Made by a program: the position numbers and the translations under genes
From: Intestinirhabdus alba
GTDB taxonomy: Bacteria > Pseudomonadota > Gammaproteobacteria > Enterobacterales > Enterobacteriaceae
Direction of reading: 5' to 3'
DNA: 64,000 bases
Assembly (NCBI RefSeq): GCF_009711095.1
Contig: NZ_WMJZ01000005.1
Span: 62,001-126,000 of the forward strand
The notes under the pieces: model-generated
What the model saw: the letters and a program-made list of their open reading frames with translations, nothing else
What the model was told of the DNA's origin: nothing
Database searches by the model: none
Shown here: piece after piece, positions 33,231 to 42,845 of the stretch
Position numbering within the stretch: position 1 is the stretch's first letter
Layout of the letters: every line of letters starts with the position of its first letter

Positions 33231-35828
33231 TCATCGAATCTGTCCCTGGTCGTTCTTCGAAGAATCACTCTGCGTAAAAGCCAGGCTCTGCTGGATGCCG
33301 GGATCGTCACCATCACAAACGGTGTTCAGACGTTCAATGTTCTTTTCAGGTGCAGATTCCTTCAGGTCAATATCAAAGGTGCAGGTGTACTGCTGCCTGT
33401 TACCCCAGTTGATATTGAGGCGTTCTTTTCCAACGTTCAGTCGGGCATAGATTTGGCCACCCTGAGCCACGACGCCAATATGCTCACCCTGGCTATCCTT
33501 TACCGACGCGCCGAACGGCAGCGCATCGCCCTCCTGGGTGGTGGCCCGAATCAGCACCATCCGGCCTTTGCTGGTGGCATAATTAAGCTTCACAATTGCG
33601 CCCTGCGTCGGGGCGATCTGCTGGCTGGTCGTATCCAGCTCGACGTCGAGCGGCAGGCCTTTGGGGTTGATAGCCACGTTATTAATACGGTAAGGCGTCA
33701 GGTAAGGCACAATCGCATAGCCCCGGTGATTTAGCGTAATGCCGGAGTATCCTTCCACGCTGGCACCAGCGGCATCTTCTGCCGAGACGATCGCTATGGT
33801 ATTCAGGCTGTCATAAGGGCTGGTGACGATCCCTCCGGAGAAGGCTACAACACTTCCGCTCAGACCGGCGGTATAGCTGTGATATCCCTTACCTTTGGAG
33901 AAGCTGCCGCTGAGCGTAGCGTCCTGGAGCTTATAGGTGCCGCTCAGGTTGCCGGTGTAGTTATTATCGCTATCGCGCCCGGCCGATACGTTGTAGTTCA
34001 GCCGATCCTGTTTGCCGGCGACGCCGCTGACCTCAAGCTGTGAGGTGGTGCCGTGCTTATCGATGGTGGTATAGCTGTGCAGGGTTGGCGTGTGGTATCC
34101 CCTACCTAACGGAATGGAGAAATTGAGCAAATACTGCGTCTCTTTTTCCCGGTTGCGGTTTTCCGTGCGGCTGACCGCCAGGCCGTACCCCAGCCATTTG
34201 TAGGTGTTGTTGTATCCCACCTGGTACTGCGTGTTGCTGCCGACGTTATTCCAGTAATTCTCGCGATAGCCTGAGACGTAAAGCTGGCCGAGATCGTCGC
34301 CAAAATCCTGGCTCAGGGTCATGGATACCCGGTTACGCGGACGATTGATGGTGCTGAAGCTGGTGCTGTAATCGTCATGCTTTATGCTGTCTGCCAGATA
34401 AACGGCGTTATGCAGATCGAGGTAGCCTGAGGATGAAAAACGGTAGGCCGCCAGGGAGATGCTGCTGTTCGTCGCGGCGATATATTTGCTGTAGCTGGTA
34501 CGCACGCTGACGCCATTTTCCGTATGCGCGTTTTTATCAAAGCGCGCGCCGGTAATGTCAAAAGCAAACGCCCCGACGGGGGTGCCCAGCGCGGTGCCCA
34601 GAATGCCGGAGTAGTAGAAATCCGTGGCCGTTACGCCGGTATAGGCGGTAAGAACGTTATTGACTCCGTGCTTCCAGGTTCCCTGAAACACATAGGGATC
34701 GTCAGAGACGTTGAAGTTGCGCAGGCGTCCCATCATCAGGCTGTAGCTTATGCGCCCCGGACGCAGGAGTTCAGCGACTGAGGAGAAGGGAACAGAGAAA
34801 GTGTTTCGGGAACCATCGGCTTCGGTGACCGTAACCTCCAAATCGCCGCTATAGCCCGTGGGGTAAAGATCTTCAATCGCGAATTCGCCCGGCGGAACGG
34901 AGGTTTCATAGATGACCCGATCGCGCTGTTTGATTGACACTTTCGCATTTGTCCGGGCGATGCCGCGCACAACCGGCGCATAGCCGCGCAGTGAGTCGGG
35001 TAACATTTGCTCTGCGGTGGCAAGCCGTATACCGCGAAATGAGAAAGAGTCAAAAAGTTCGCCTGAAGTACTGGCATCGCCGAGCAAAATGCGCGATTTC
35101 CATGTCGGGATATCACGCTGTAGATTCGTCGAAAAATTGTTATAGCTGTCTCCGGAACTGTCGTTCCAGCGGTAAGCCCCCGAGTGTTGGAGCATCCAGG
35201 CACCCATATTTAGCCTTCCTCTGATGTCGCCATAGAAGGATTCATAGGTATTACCCTGATTATGCTGCTCAAAATAGGTAGAGTTGTAGCTGAGATAAAG
35301 CGCCTTCTCGCCATAGGACCATACGGCGGGGGGGACGTAGCCGCGGGCTGCCTGGTTGATATAAGCCTGAGGCATGCTGACGTCAAGACGCATGTCTGAC
35401 AGGTTCAGGCGCGCCTGCGCCTCCGGAATAAGCGACTCCAGGTTTGGGCATTCAGACTTGCCGTTCAGCGCCGCCATACTCTCTTTAGACAGACGGGTCA
35501 TGTTCAGATTAAGACGGGCGAATAATGTCTTATCAAAACAGAGCCGGGAGATATTGTTGTCGCCCTGTACGGTAATGGCTGCACGATCAATAAGACGTCC
35601 GTTAAGATAAATATCAGGCGTATAATTCCCCGGCAGGATACGATATTCGCCGTTAAAGCGGCTGATATCCACCGTCTGGCCGACGGTATCTCTTAAAAAA
35701 TCTGGATTGAAATAAACGTCCGCTAAAGCGTTAGCGGTGGGTAAACCTGCCACAACGGCAATAATACTGGTCGAGACCAGAGAAAGAGTGAATCCATTCA
35801 TTTTTGAATAATACATAATCGCGTCCAT
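33231..35828 (-). CDS. Fimbrial outer-membrane usher
   Basis: The protein has 865 residues. A signal peptide runs to about residue 36 (NALA|DVYFNPDFL). It has an N-terminal periplasmic domain with GNYTPDIYLNG, a 24-strand beta-barrel with plug domain (GYAPVVRGIARTNAKV, YPTGYSGDLEVTV), and C-terminal domains ending at CTFDIDL. About 40 polar residues follow that point and look like an extension of the usual usher end. The start is the least certain part because no clear ribosome binding site is seen. Confidence 0.9.
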   Translation of the reverse strand: MDAIMYYSKMNGFTLSLVSTSIIAVVAGLPTANALADVYFNPDFLRDTVGQTVDISRFNGEYRILPGNYTPDIYLNGRLIDRAAITVQGDNNISRLCFDKTLFARLNLNMTRLSKESMAALNGKSECPNLESLIPEAQARLNLSDMRLDVSMPQAYINQAARGYVPPAVWSYGEKALYLSYNSTYFEQHNQGNTYESFYGDIRGRLNMGAWMLQHSGAYRWNDSSGDSYNNFSTNLQRDIPTWKSRILLGDASTSGELFDSFSFRGIRLATAEQMLPDSLRGYAPVVRGIARTNAKVSIKQRDRVIYETSVPPGEFAIEDLYPTGYSGDLEVTVTEADGSRNTFSVPFSSVAELLRPGRISYSLMMGRLRNFNVSDDPYVFQGTWKHGVNNVLTAYTGVTATDFYYSGILGTALGTPVGAFAFDITGARFDKNAHTENGVSVRTSYSKYIAATNSSISLAAYRFSSSGYLDLHNAVYLADSIKHDDYSTSFSTINRPRNRVSMTLSQDFGDDLGQLYVSGYRENYWNNVGSNTQYQVGYNNTYKWLGYGLAVSRTENRNREKETQYLLNFSIPLGRGYHTPTLHSYTTIDKHGTTSQLEVSGVAGKQDRLNYNVSAGRDSDNNYTGNLSGTYKLQDATLSGSFSKGKGYHSYTAGLSGSVVAFSGGIVTSPYDSLNTIAIVSAEDAAGASVEGYSGITLNHRGYAIVPYLTPYRINNVAINPKGLPLDVELDTTSQQIAPTQGAIVKLNYATSKGRMVLIRATTQEGDALPFGASVKDSQGEHIGVVAQGGQIYARLNVGKERLNINWGNRQQYTCTFDIDLKESAPEKNIERLNTVCDGDDPGIQQSLAFTQSDSSKNDQGQIR

Positions 35829-35847
35829 GCATGGCAGTGCTGATTGG

Positions 35848-36567
35848 TTATTCGTGTTTTATCTGGAGCTTAACGGGTGAACCAAAGTCGTTAATATATT
35901 CAATAAATAGTGGGTTGCTGCCCGGCATTGTTTTAGAGGGGTAAGACTCCGAGCCAAACGGCGGTATCATGCTTCCTGACAGAGAGGTAATTACTTTATC
36001 CCCGGACATTATTTTTATATTTGACAGGGTAACAAACAGCGGTGTGGGGTTTTTAATAACGATACACTGTTTTTTGTCGCACGGTGCCGTTGACCAGCTC
36101 AGCTTTTCAACCTGTTCGCCAACGGATCCGATGTTCAGGCCGCTGGGGCGATAAAAAAACTTTATACGCGAACGAAAGGCCATCTCAATGCGGTTAGATG
36201 TCGCATTTTCTTGCCTTGCCGGAATATCCAGAACGTTAAGCCAGAATACCGACTCGCGATCCTGTGGAAGGTTATCACCGGTATAGGTAATACGCAGCGT
36301 CTGCCCCTGTGCGGGTTCAATTCGGGCGACCGGGGGAAGAATAACAAAGGGTAGCTCAAGCTGGCTGACCTTAGCTGAACTATCGCCCTTATCCATCCAG
36401 ACCTGTACTAACGATGGCTTGTTCCCGTTATTTTCCAGTCGGACCGTGATCTCTTTCTCATCAGAAGGATAAATAACTCGTGTGCCATAAATGATGACGC
36501 TGGAGAGCGCCTGAAAGGATGAAAGCGTGAGGCTAAAGATTAAAAAGAGACGTAAAGCGGAATTCAT
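35848..36567 (-). CDS. Periplasmic fimbrial chaperone (short F1-G1 loop type)
   Basis: Starting at MNSALRLFLIFSL with GGAG 6 nt upstream, the protein has 239 residues. A signal peptide of about 22 residues precedes a PapD-like two-domain fold. Conserved parts are the YPSDEKEITVRLENN strand, the Arg in LRITYTG and the short loop before SVFWLNVLDIP. A disulfide is likely in CDKKQC. It donates strands to pilins before usher delivery. Confidence 0.92.
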   Translation of the reverse strand: MNSALRLFLIFSLTLSSFQALSSVIIYGTRVIYPSDEKEITVRLENNGNKPSLVQVWMDKGDSSAKVSQLELPFVILPPVARIEPAQGQTLRITYTGDNLPQDRESVFWLNVLDIPARQENATSNRIEMAFRSRIKFFYRPSGLNIGSVGEQVEKLSWSTAPCDKKQCIVIKNPTPLFVTLSNIKIMSGDKVITSLSGSMIPPFGSESYPSKTMPGSNPLFIEYINDFGSPVKLQIKHE

Positions 36568-36625
36568 TTCGTTCTCCGGCAATAGCAGGGAACCGAAGCT
36601 CCCTGTTTTTAAGATAAGCGCGGTA

Positions 36626-37156
36626 TTACAGGTAGTCGATAGAGTAAGTAACAGAAGTCTCTATGGCACCCGCGCCAGCTGCGCCAGTTGCGAAGTAGCG
36701 GGCTGAGTAGCTCAGGTTAGCGGCACCGCTAGTCAGCGGGGTTGCAGCATTGCTACGCTGGCTGGTATCGCCTGCTTTCAGCTCGTGACCGGCTTCGTCC
36801 ATCAGCTGGATCTTAACGTTAGTGGCATTACCGGTAGTTAATGTGTTCTTCAGAAGACCGGTGCTGGCCTCAACGTTCGGACCTGCTTCAAAGAACGCAC
36901 GCACGTTGGTGGCATTCGTGCAGCCGGTCAGATTCATCGTGAAGTTGGTAGCCCCCGCAGTGGCGTTCGCGGCGGCCAGCATGCTTGTAGGCAGCGTCGG
37001 CAGCGTTACGGTAGCATCGCTTGTGCCACCGTTAACTTTGACAGTACAGGTTGCCGAGGTCAGCTTGCCCTTGATGGTGATAGTGCCGTTAGACGCCATA
37101 GCCGAGGTGGAACCCAGAGCCAGGGCAATCAGCGAGGAAAGAATTACTTTTTTCAT
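36626..37156 (-). CDS. Major fimbrial subunit, FimA-like pilin
   Basis: The protein has 176 residues with a signal peptide ending SAMA|SNGTI near residue 21. Cys37 and Cys79 form the standard disulfide, and the C-terminal beta-strand has the YSARYFATG...TYSIDYL pattern with the penultimate Tyr region of type 1 pilins. It is the first gene of the pilin-chaperone-usher-adhesin operon. Confidence 0.93.
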   Translation of the reverse strand: MKKVILSSLIALALGSTSAMASNGTITIKGKLTSATCTVKVNGGTSDATVTLPTLPTSMLAAANATAGATNFTMNLTGCTNATNVRAFFEAGPNVEASTGLLKNTLTTGNATNVKIQLMDEAGHELKAGDTSQRSNAATPLTSGAANLSYSARYFATGAAGAGAIETSVTYSIDYL

Positions 37157-37251
37157 AAAAAATCCTTATTTCATTAAATGCTTTCAATCACTAAAAGCAT
37201 GTGGTTAGCGATATCAAATAGTATGTGCGCAATGTACAAAACTATGTGTTT

Positions 37252-37506
37252 TTAGCGAAAGAGGCCTCTTAAAGCCCCACCCACTAAATTGGCAGAAAAC
37301 AGCGCGATAACGGCCAGCCCGGTTACGATGGCGGCACCGTATTGATCGCCCTTTCCTAATGCCGGAGAGGGTGTAGTCGAACTTGACTGCCAGTCCTGTT
37401 TACCTGAATCGCCGCCGGAATTCAGATTACGGAAGTAGTCAAGAATAGCGGAGGTTAAGCTTCCGCCAGAAATCTGATTTATTTCTTCGTTATTAAGGTT
37501 GCGCAT
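37252..37506 (-). CDS. Double-glycine leader peptide 1 (microcin-like)
   Basis: From ATG 37506 (AGGTGG just upstream) the precursor has 84 residues. The leader MRNLNNEEINQISGG (15 residues) ends in Gly-Gly, with the hydrophobic spacing of class II microcin leaders. The predicted mature peptide has 69 residues: a polar, Ser- and Gly-rich first half and a hydrophobic C-terminal helix (AAIVTGLAVIALFSANLVGG) ending in LRGLFR. I do not recognise the mature part. It lies 19 nt after peptide 2 on the same strand, so the two are probably cotranscribed. Confidence 0.78.
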   Translation of the reverse strand: MRNLNNEEINQISGGSLTSAILDYFRNLNSGGDSGKQDWQSSSTTPSPALGKGDQYGAAIVTGLAVIALFSANLVGGALRGLFR

Positions 37507-37525
37507 TTTAACCACCTTTATCCTG

Positions 37526-37840
37526 TTATTTAGGAACGTTCATGGTGAAGTCAAAGAACTGCTCTGTATAGTTATTAAATACTTCCAGGGTCTTATCCCA
37601 GTCGTTGGCTAAACCATACAGAACGCCCTGCACGCCATAGACAATGCCGCCCACGCACATGCCGACCAGGGCCGCAATGATGCCAGCGCCAAGAATGCCG
37701 CCGGTGTTGCCGCCGCCGACGCCGCCTTTGAACAGACCGCTGGTGATGCCCATTACGCCGCCCAGAACGCCAGCGCCAATAGCGCTAAGCAGGCCCGCGC
37801 CGGAAACTTCGTTGATCTCCAGTACATGTAACTCACGCAT
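37526..37840 (-). CDS. Double-glycine leader peptide 2 (colicin V-like, glycine-rich)
   Basis: The precursor has 104 residues. The leader MRELHVLEINEVSGA is very close to microcin V and E492 leaders, with cleavage after Gly14-Ala15. The mature 89 residues begin GLLSAIGAGVLGG, contain repeated GxxxG spacing through a long hydrophobic region, one Cys (GMCVGG), and end in an aromatic, acidic tail. This resembles pore-forming class II microcins in style, not in detailed sequence. The AAGGA site is well placed. Confidence 0.8.
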   Translation of the reverse strand: MRELHVLEINEVSGAGLLSAIGAGVLGGVMGITSGLFKGGVGGGNTGGILGAGIIAALVGMCVGGIVYGVQGVLYGLANDWDKTLEVFNNYTEQFFDFTMNVPK

Positions 37841-37923
37841 ACAAAATCCTTTTTCAGATAACTTATTTAAATAAATGATGTTGTTGCTATTAACTATCGT
37901 AAATCATTAAACATGGCAGCAGC

Positions 37924-37962
37924 GTTAAGACGCTTGTTTCTGAAGGAAACAAACGTTTTAAC
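37924..37962. promoter_or_regulatory. 39-nt dyad upstream of the peptide genes
   Basis: Two 17-nt arms (GTTAAGACGCTTGTTTC and GAAACAAACGTTTTAAC) are separated by TGAAG, with 15 of 17 positions complementary. It lies 84 nt upstream of peptide 2 and 120 nt past the exporter gene. On the transcript it has no U-tract, so an operator or mRNA structure is more likely than a terminator. Confidence 0.55.
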
Positions 37963-38081
37963 TAAAACTTTATGTTGCTGTTTTATGACTTTACTAAGTA
38001 ATATGCAGAAGAAAAAATCTCTGCTGTAATAATGTTAATGAATGTGAATTTCCAACGCAATAGAATAAAATCCAAATCCGG

Positions 38082-40211
38082 TTACTCTTTTGATAATACG
38101 CTGTGTGGTATTTCCGTAATGCTGCCCTGGTTAAGTAAGATTATTCTATCCGCACTGCGAATGGTCTCAGGTCGGTGGGCAATAATAATTCTTGTGATAT
38201 CCATTTTTTTAATCGCGTCGTTAATTCCCTTCTCTCTTGCAATATCAAGATGGCTGGTCGCCTCATCCAGCAGCAGGATTCTGGGCTGACGATACAGCGC
38301 GCGGGCTAACAGAACGCGCTGCATCTGCCCACCGGATAATGACGAACCCATATCGCCGACCAGGCTGTTGTAGCCCATTGGCATTGCCATGATATCTTCA
38401 TGGATCTGGGCCAGCTTCGCGGCCTGTTCGACCCGTTCTGGCGTGAAAAGGGGATCGAAGAAGCTGATATTGTCAATAATTGACCCGGCAAACAGGATAT
38501 CGTCCTGCATCACGCTGCCCACGTGCTCCCGATACCAGCTCATGCCGAGCTTGCGAATATCCTGACCGTTAATTTCAATACAGCCGTCTTCAGGCTTAAG
38601 CAGGCCCAGCATTAGCTTCGCTAAGGTCGTTTTCCCCTGTCCGGATGGCCCGACGATAGCAACGGATTCCCCTGCCTGAACGCTGAGCGAGCAGCTCTGG
38701 AAAATCCACGGTTCCGTTGCGGCATAGCGAAACTTAAGGTTTTTTACCTCAATAGGGAGCGCGGTATCGCTGGAGGGCAGGGCGATGCTGTTATCCATAT
38801 CTCCCTCTTTTTCCGTCAGCACGATGTCGGCCAGACGCTCGCCGTGGAGGCGCAGCATCCAGAACTCGATCATGGCGTCGATAAGCCCGGTGGCACGACC
38901 GGTAAACTGATCGGCAAAGCTGGTGAAGGCGATCAGCATCCCCGCTGAGAAATTTCCTTCCAGCACCTGCAGCGCCGCCATCCAGACCAGCACAATGCGC
39001 CCGACGCCTGAAATCAGCCCCTGCAGGGTATTGAAACCGATCGACAGACGCTGGATATGGATCCCTTTATTTGTCGCTTCAACCAGCTCGTTCGCATAGG
39101 TTGAAACGCGCATCTCCTGCTTATTGTTCAGCTTAACGGCCTGTACGCCCCTGATGGATTCAAGAAGCTGCGACTGGGCGCGCGCCGAGGCGATAAGCTG
39201 TTCTTCATTTGCCTGGCGAAACGGGCGAAAGGAAACCCAGCGGATCAGGATATAGATCAATAATAGCCCCAGCACCACAAACGTCAGCCGGGCGTTATAG
39301 GTAAACAGGACGACCAGCGTCACGATGGCCATGACGCCGTCCAGAATTGAAGAGATAAAGCGGCTGGTTAGCGTATTCTGAATCGTGGTGATCGAGCCGT
39401 AACGTGAAACAATATCCCCTACGTGGCGCTCCTCGAACCAGGACATCGGCAGCCCCAGCAGGTGGGAACAGACGTTAGCAGACCATTGCACGCTCAACAT
39501 GCTTGAAAACCACGTCGTCACCCAGGCGCGTATCGCCGAGAGAATATTTTGCAGCACCACCACGGTAATGAACGCGCAGCCCAGCAGTGTAAGAAGATCG
39601 TAGTCAGCTGAAACCAACACCTGGTCCATAACCCACTGGCTGTAAAAGGGCGTCAGCAGACCAAAAACCTCCAGCCCGATAGAGAGGATCATCACCTGAA
39701 AAAACGCTGAACCAATGCCGCTGACGTTGCCGATAAGCTTCAGCATCGAGAGCGACTCTTTCTCCTCTTTTTTTACAAAATCGGCGTTGGGGATCAGCTC
39801 GAGAGCGACGCCGGTAAAGGATTTGGAGACCTCACTCAGCGCGACCTCACGTCGGCCCCGGCTGGGATCGTGAATAATAATTTTCTTTTTCGTGACCTCT
39901 TTGAGTACCACAAAATGGTTCATATCCCAGTGTAAAACGCAGGGCATACTGAGCTTATGCAGTTCGTCAATCTCCAGACGTAGGGCGCGGGTCGACATAC
40001 CCAACTGCTGGGAAACTTGCATAATATCGGCCAGCGTCGCGCCCTTCAGTGAGGTAGAGAAGCGCCGACGTAGCGTGATCATATCTATTTTATAGCCGTA
40101 ATAATTGGCAATCATTCCGACACAGGTCAGGCCGCATTCCGCCGCCTGCGTTTGCTGTATGACGGGCAGCCGCTTGCGCCAGGAAAAGTTTAGTTTTTCA
40201 AGTAAATTCAT
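38082..40211 (-). CDS. Peptidase-containing ABC exporter (PCAT, CvaB-like)
   Basis: The protein has 709 residues. The N-terminal C39 peptidase has Cys26 in QAAECGLTC, His99 in DMNHFVVL and Asp115 in IHDPSRG, so the catalytic triad is complete. Six transmembrane helices (about 160-430) are followed by the ATPase domain, with Walker A GPSGQGKTT, signature LSGGQMQR and Walker B ILLLDEATSHLD. By family, it removes the double-glycine leader and exports the peptide. It lies 24 nt after the HlyD-type gene and ahead of the two peptide genes. Confidence 0.94.
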   Translation of the reverse strand: MNLLEKLNFSWRKRLPVIQQTQAAECGLTCVGMIANYYGYKIDMITLRRRFSTSLKGATLADIMQVSQQLGMSTRALRLEIDELHKLSMPCVLHWDMNHFVVLKEVTKKKIIIHDPSRGRREVALSEVSKSFTGVALELIPNADFVKKEEKESLSMLKLIGNVSGIGSAFFQVMILSIGLEVFGLLTPFYSQWVMDQVLVSADYDLLTLLGCAFITVVVLQNILSAIRAWVTTWFSSMLSVQWSANVCSHLLGLPMSWFEERHVGDIVSRYGSITTIQNTLTSRFISSILDGVMAIVTLVVLFTYNARLTFVVLGLLLIYILIRWVSFRPFRQANEEQLIASARAQSQLLESIRGVQAVKLNNKQEMRVSTYANELVEATNKGIHIQRLSIGFNTLQGLISGVGRIVLVWMAALQVLEGNFSAGMLIAFTSFADQFTGRATGLIDAMIEFWMLRLHGERLADIVLTEKEGDMDNSIALPSSDTALPIEVKNLKFRYAATEPWIFQSCSLSVQAGESVAIVGPSGQGKTTLAKLMLGLLKPEDGCIEINGQDIRKLGMSWYREHVGSVMQDDILFAGSIIDNISFFDPLFTPERVEQAAKLAQIHEDIMAMPMGYNSLVGDMGSSLSGGQMQRVLLARALYRQPRILLLDEATSHLDIAREKGINDAIKKMDITRIIIAHRPETIRSADRIILLNQGSITEIPHSVLSKE

Positions 40212-40234
40212 TATATAACCCTGTTTTTATTCTT

Positions 40235-41494
40235 TTAAATTGTGCTGCTGCGGCGCAGAGCGTAAAGCGGCTCCAGTACCCATTCGTACAGCCGGCGCTT
40301 GTCGATCAGGAAATCGGCCTCCAGAGCGCTTCCCGGCTGAAGTTTGACCTGCTGCCCGTAGGCATGAATAAACTGCTTATCCAGTTTGACTTTCACCAGG
40401 TAATGCTGCTCGGTTACCTGAGAATTACCGGTGATAACGGAGACTTCCTGGGGAGAGAGTGAAACGCGGGACACATCAGAAACCACGCCATACTGCTGGC
40501 CAAATTTTTGCCATGGGTAAGCCTGATAGCGCAGAGTGACCCGCTGGCCGGGAACGATAAAGCCAATTGCCCGGCTGCTGACCATAATCCGGGCCTGCAG
40601 GGCCGCATTTTCCGGCAGCAGCGACGCCACGGTCTGTCCGGCATTAACCATCTGCCCGCGCTTAACGAGCACAGAGGCAACCATTGCGTTGAGCGGCGCA
40701 TTCAGCACGATGGAACGCCGGGATTCATTCTCCATCATCGCCTGCTTAAGCTCGGAGAGTTTCCTGTTTATATCGTTGATCTGGTTTAGTTTATTAATTG
40801 GCTGTTCACGAATTTGCTGCAGCGTACGGGTAAGCTGCTGTTGAAGATCAATCTGCTGACGCGCCACGTCCTGCGCCCTGGTCTGTGCTTCCAGTCGGGA
40901 AATTTCCTGCTCTTCGACCTGACGGTTTGAGGCGTATCCTTCATCACGCATGAGTTTCAGTTTTTTCAACTGCTCATCGGCAAGTCGGACCTGCCGGAGA
41001 CGACTGGCATAGATGCCATCTAATTTTTTCAGCTGCTGCTCTAAAAGTAATTTCTGATTTTCATAACCTCTGAGCGTTTCGTCTGAGAGCACATCGAGAT
41101 TTTTCCGCTCCTGTTCTAATGCTTCATTCTGCAGCGCAAGCTGCTGAGCGATGCTTTCTCGTGTCTGACCATATTTGGTGGCGATTTCTGAAGAGAGGGT
41201 GGCGATCGTACTGCCTTTCTTTACGCTTTGTCCTTCCTGAATGGGAAGCTCCACGATGGTGCCGGCGCTAACGGCGACAATATCCATCACCCCGTCCACG
41301 GGCACCAGCGCGCCGGTCATGGTTTCCCGCTTGGTATAGCTGCCGAAAAAAACCAGCAGCAGCGTAGCGACCGTCACCAAACCTGCCAGGGAGATGATAA
41401 CCCAGCGCCAGGGTGGACAATACAATGCCACGCTGCCAATAGATTTTGCTTTATTCGCCTCCAGGGCTTCCTTGCGAAATAATGAATTGGGCAT
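40235..41494 (-). CDS. HlyD/CvaA-family membrane fusion protein
   Basis: From ATG 41494 the protein has 419 residues; an in-frame TTG at 41506 is possible. One N-terminal transmembrane helix (about 30-50, WVIISLAGLVTVATLLLVFF) is followed by a lipoyl/barrel-sandwich segment, a long coiled coil (about 110-255) and a beta-barrel domain. It bridges the ABC exporter and the outer-membrane channel. It resembles CvaA. Confidence 0.92.
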   Translation of the reverse strand: MPNSLFRKEALEANKAKSIGSVALYCPPWRWVIISLAGLVTVATLLLVFFGSYTKRETMTGALVPVDGVMDIVAVSAGTIVELPIQEGQSVKKGSTIATLSSEIATKYGQTRESIAQQLALQNEALEQERKNLDVLSDETLRGYENQKLLLEQQLKKLDGIYASRLRQVRLADEQLKKLKLMRDEGYASNRQVEEQEISRLEAQTRAQDVARQQIDLQQQLTRTLQQIREQPINKLNQINDINRKLSELKQAMMENESRRSIVLNAPLNAMVASVLVKRGQMVNAGQTVASLLPENAALQARIMVSSRAIGFIVPGQRVTLRYQAYPWQKFGQQYGVVSDVSRVSLSPQEVSVITGNSQVTEQHYLVKVKLDKQFIHAYGQQVKLQPGSALEADFLIDKRRLYEWVLEPLYALRRSSTI

Positions 41495-41509
41495 AACCTT
41501 TTCCAAAAA

Positions 41510-42841
41510 CTAATTGTATGATGAACAGCTAAATTTATTCAGATATGCATAGTCGAGCTCACCGGTTGCTTTGGCGAGTTGAATATTGGCTGTTATATAG
41601 TCGTATCGGGCCTTAGCGATCTCTTTTAATGACTTGTAGTAGTCACTTTCAGCGTTCAGCATATCCAGAACGGTTCTTTGCCCCATCTCTTTTCCATATC
41701 GGGTGGATTCGAGACGTTTTTTTGCTGAAGAGATCGATTTTTGATAGGCGCGTATTTTCGCATCGCCGGCCATGATGCTGTACCAGGCCCTTTCCGCTTC
41801 CTCCAGCGCCTTACGCTGGGCATCCAGCAGCAGCTGGCGGGACTGCTCTTGACGGTGAGCGGCTTCGATGCTTTGCGCGATATGGCCTCCTCCCGCAAAT
41901 ATTGGCACGGAGACATTAATGCCAATATTGGTATTTCGTGTCTTTGAGGTTGTACCGAACAGGGTGTCGAAGTCATTTTCGTTTTGTCCCCGGCTCCAGT
42001 TATTGCCATAGGAGGCCTGCAGGGTAATGACCGGTAAATGATTACCCGTACTGGCGATAACGTCGGCCCTGCTTTGATTAAGCGTAAAGGAGGCTAACTG
42101 TACATTAAGATTATGCCTGTTGCTTTGCGCCTTCACTTTTTTGAGGTCGGGAAGAGGCGGCGGTACGAAGCATTCCATAATATTAAGCGGTACAAGATCT
42201 CCCGACAGGCCCGTTAATTTTGTGAAACGGATCCTGGCGTTATTCAGATCGCTTTCGGCGATAATAACCTCAACCGTGGCGTTGTCGTAGTTTGCCTGGG
42301 CTTCATCAACTTCCAGCCGCGTTTGCTCGCCAAGTTCCAGCCCCCGCTGCGCCTGGCGTAACTGCTGACGAAAGGCGCTGCTGGTGCGTTGCGCATTTTT
42401 TAATGCCAGCGCGGCATAGGCCACGGAAAACCACGATTCGCTGACGTCGCTAATAAGCTGTTGTTGTGCCAACATATAGTTGATTTGACCCTGGTCGGCC
42501 ATCGCCTCCGCGCGCTTCCAGGTGGCATATTTTGCGACATCAAAGATCGGCTGGCTTAAATTGAGGCTGTAATTATGCCGGGTTACCCCCGCAGCATAGG
42601 TCGCTTTAGGCTGATCCTGCTTAGAGAAACCGCCATTAAGGCTTATCTGAGGTAATAAGCCTGAGAAACCCTGTAGACGTTTTTGCTGTTCAGCATCGTT
42701 AAGCTCACGCGCCGCGCGAATACCTGTGTCATAACTATCTGCGGCCAATATGGCCTGCTGAAGCGTCAGGGATGCAGCGTTATGGCTGAAGAAGCAAAGT
42801 GACAGCGCCAGCATGGAATGGCGTAATTTTTTATATTGCAT
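41510..42841 (-). CDS. TolC-family outer-membrane channel
   Basis: The protein has 443 residues with a signal peptide ending near SHNAAS|LTLQQ. Two OEP repeats are present (about 30-210 and 240-435) with typical helical segments (LLDAQRKALEEAERAWYSI, LDMLNAESDYYKSLKEIAKARYDYI). Most microcin systems borrow the housekeeping TolC, so a dedicated copy is notable. It starts 4 nt after the LuxR-type regulator stop, suggesting coupling. Confidence 0.9.
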   Translation of the reverse strand: MQYKKLRHSMLALSLCFFSHNAASLTLQQAILAADSYDTGIRAARELNDAEQQKRLQGFSGLLPQISLNGGFSKQDQPKATYAAGVTRHNYSLNLSQPIFDVAKYATWKRAEAMADQGQINYMLAQQQLISDVSESWFSVAYAALALKNAQRTSSAFRQQLRQAQRGLELGEQTRLEVDEAQANYDNATVEVIIAESDLNNARIRFTKLTGLSGDLVPLNIMECFVPPPLPDLKKVKAQSNRHNLNVQLASFTLNQSRADVIASTGNHLPVITLQASYGNNWSRGQNENDFDTLFGTTSKTRNTNIGINVSVPIFAGGGHIAQSIEAAHRQEQSRQLLLDAQRKALEEAERAWYSIMAGDAKIRAYQKSISSAKKRLESTRYGKEMGQRTVLDMLNAESDYYKSLKEIAKARYDYITANIQLAKATGELDYAYLNKFSCSSYN

Positions 42842-42845
42842 CGCG

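Noticed and set aside
37841-38081. Immunity gene hidden between peptide 2 and the exporter
   Set aside because: No open frame of useful size with a ribosome binding site is present; the region holds the dyad and promoter only.
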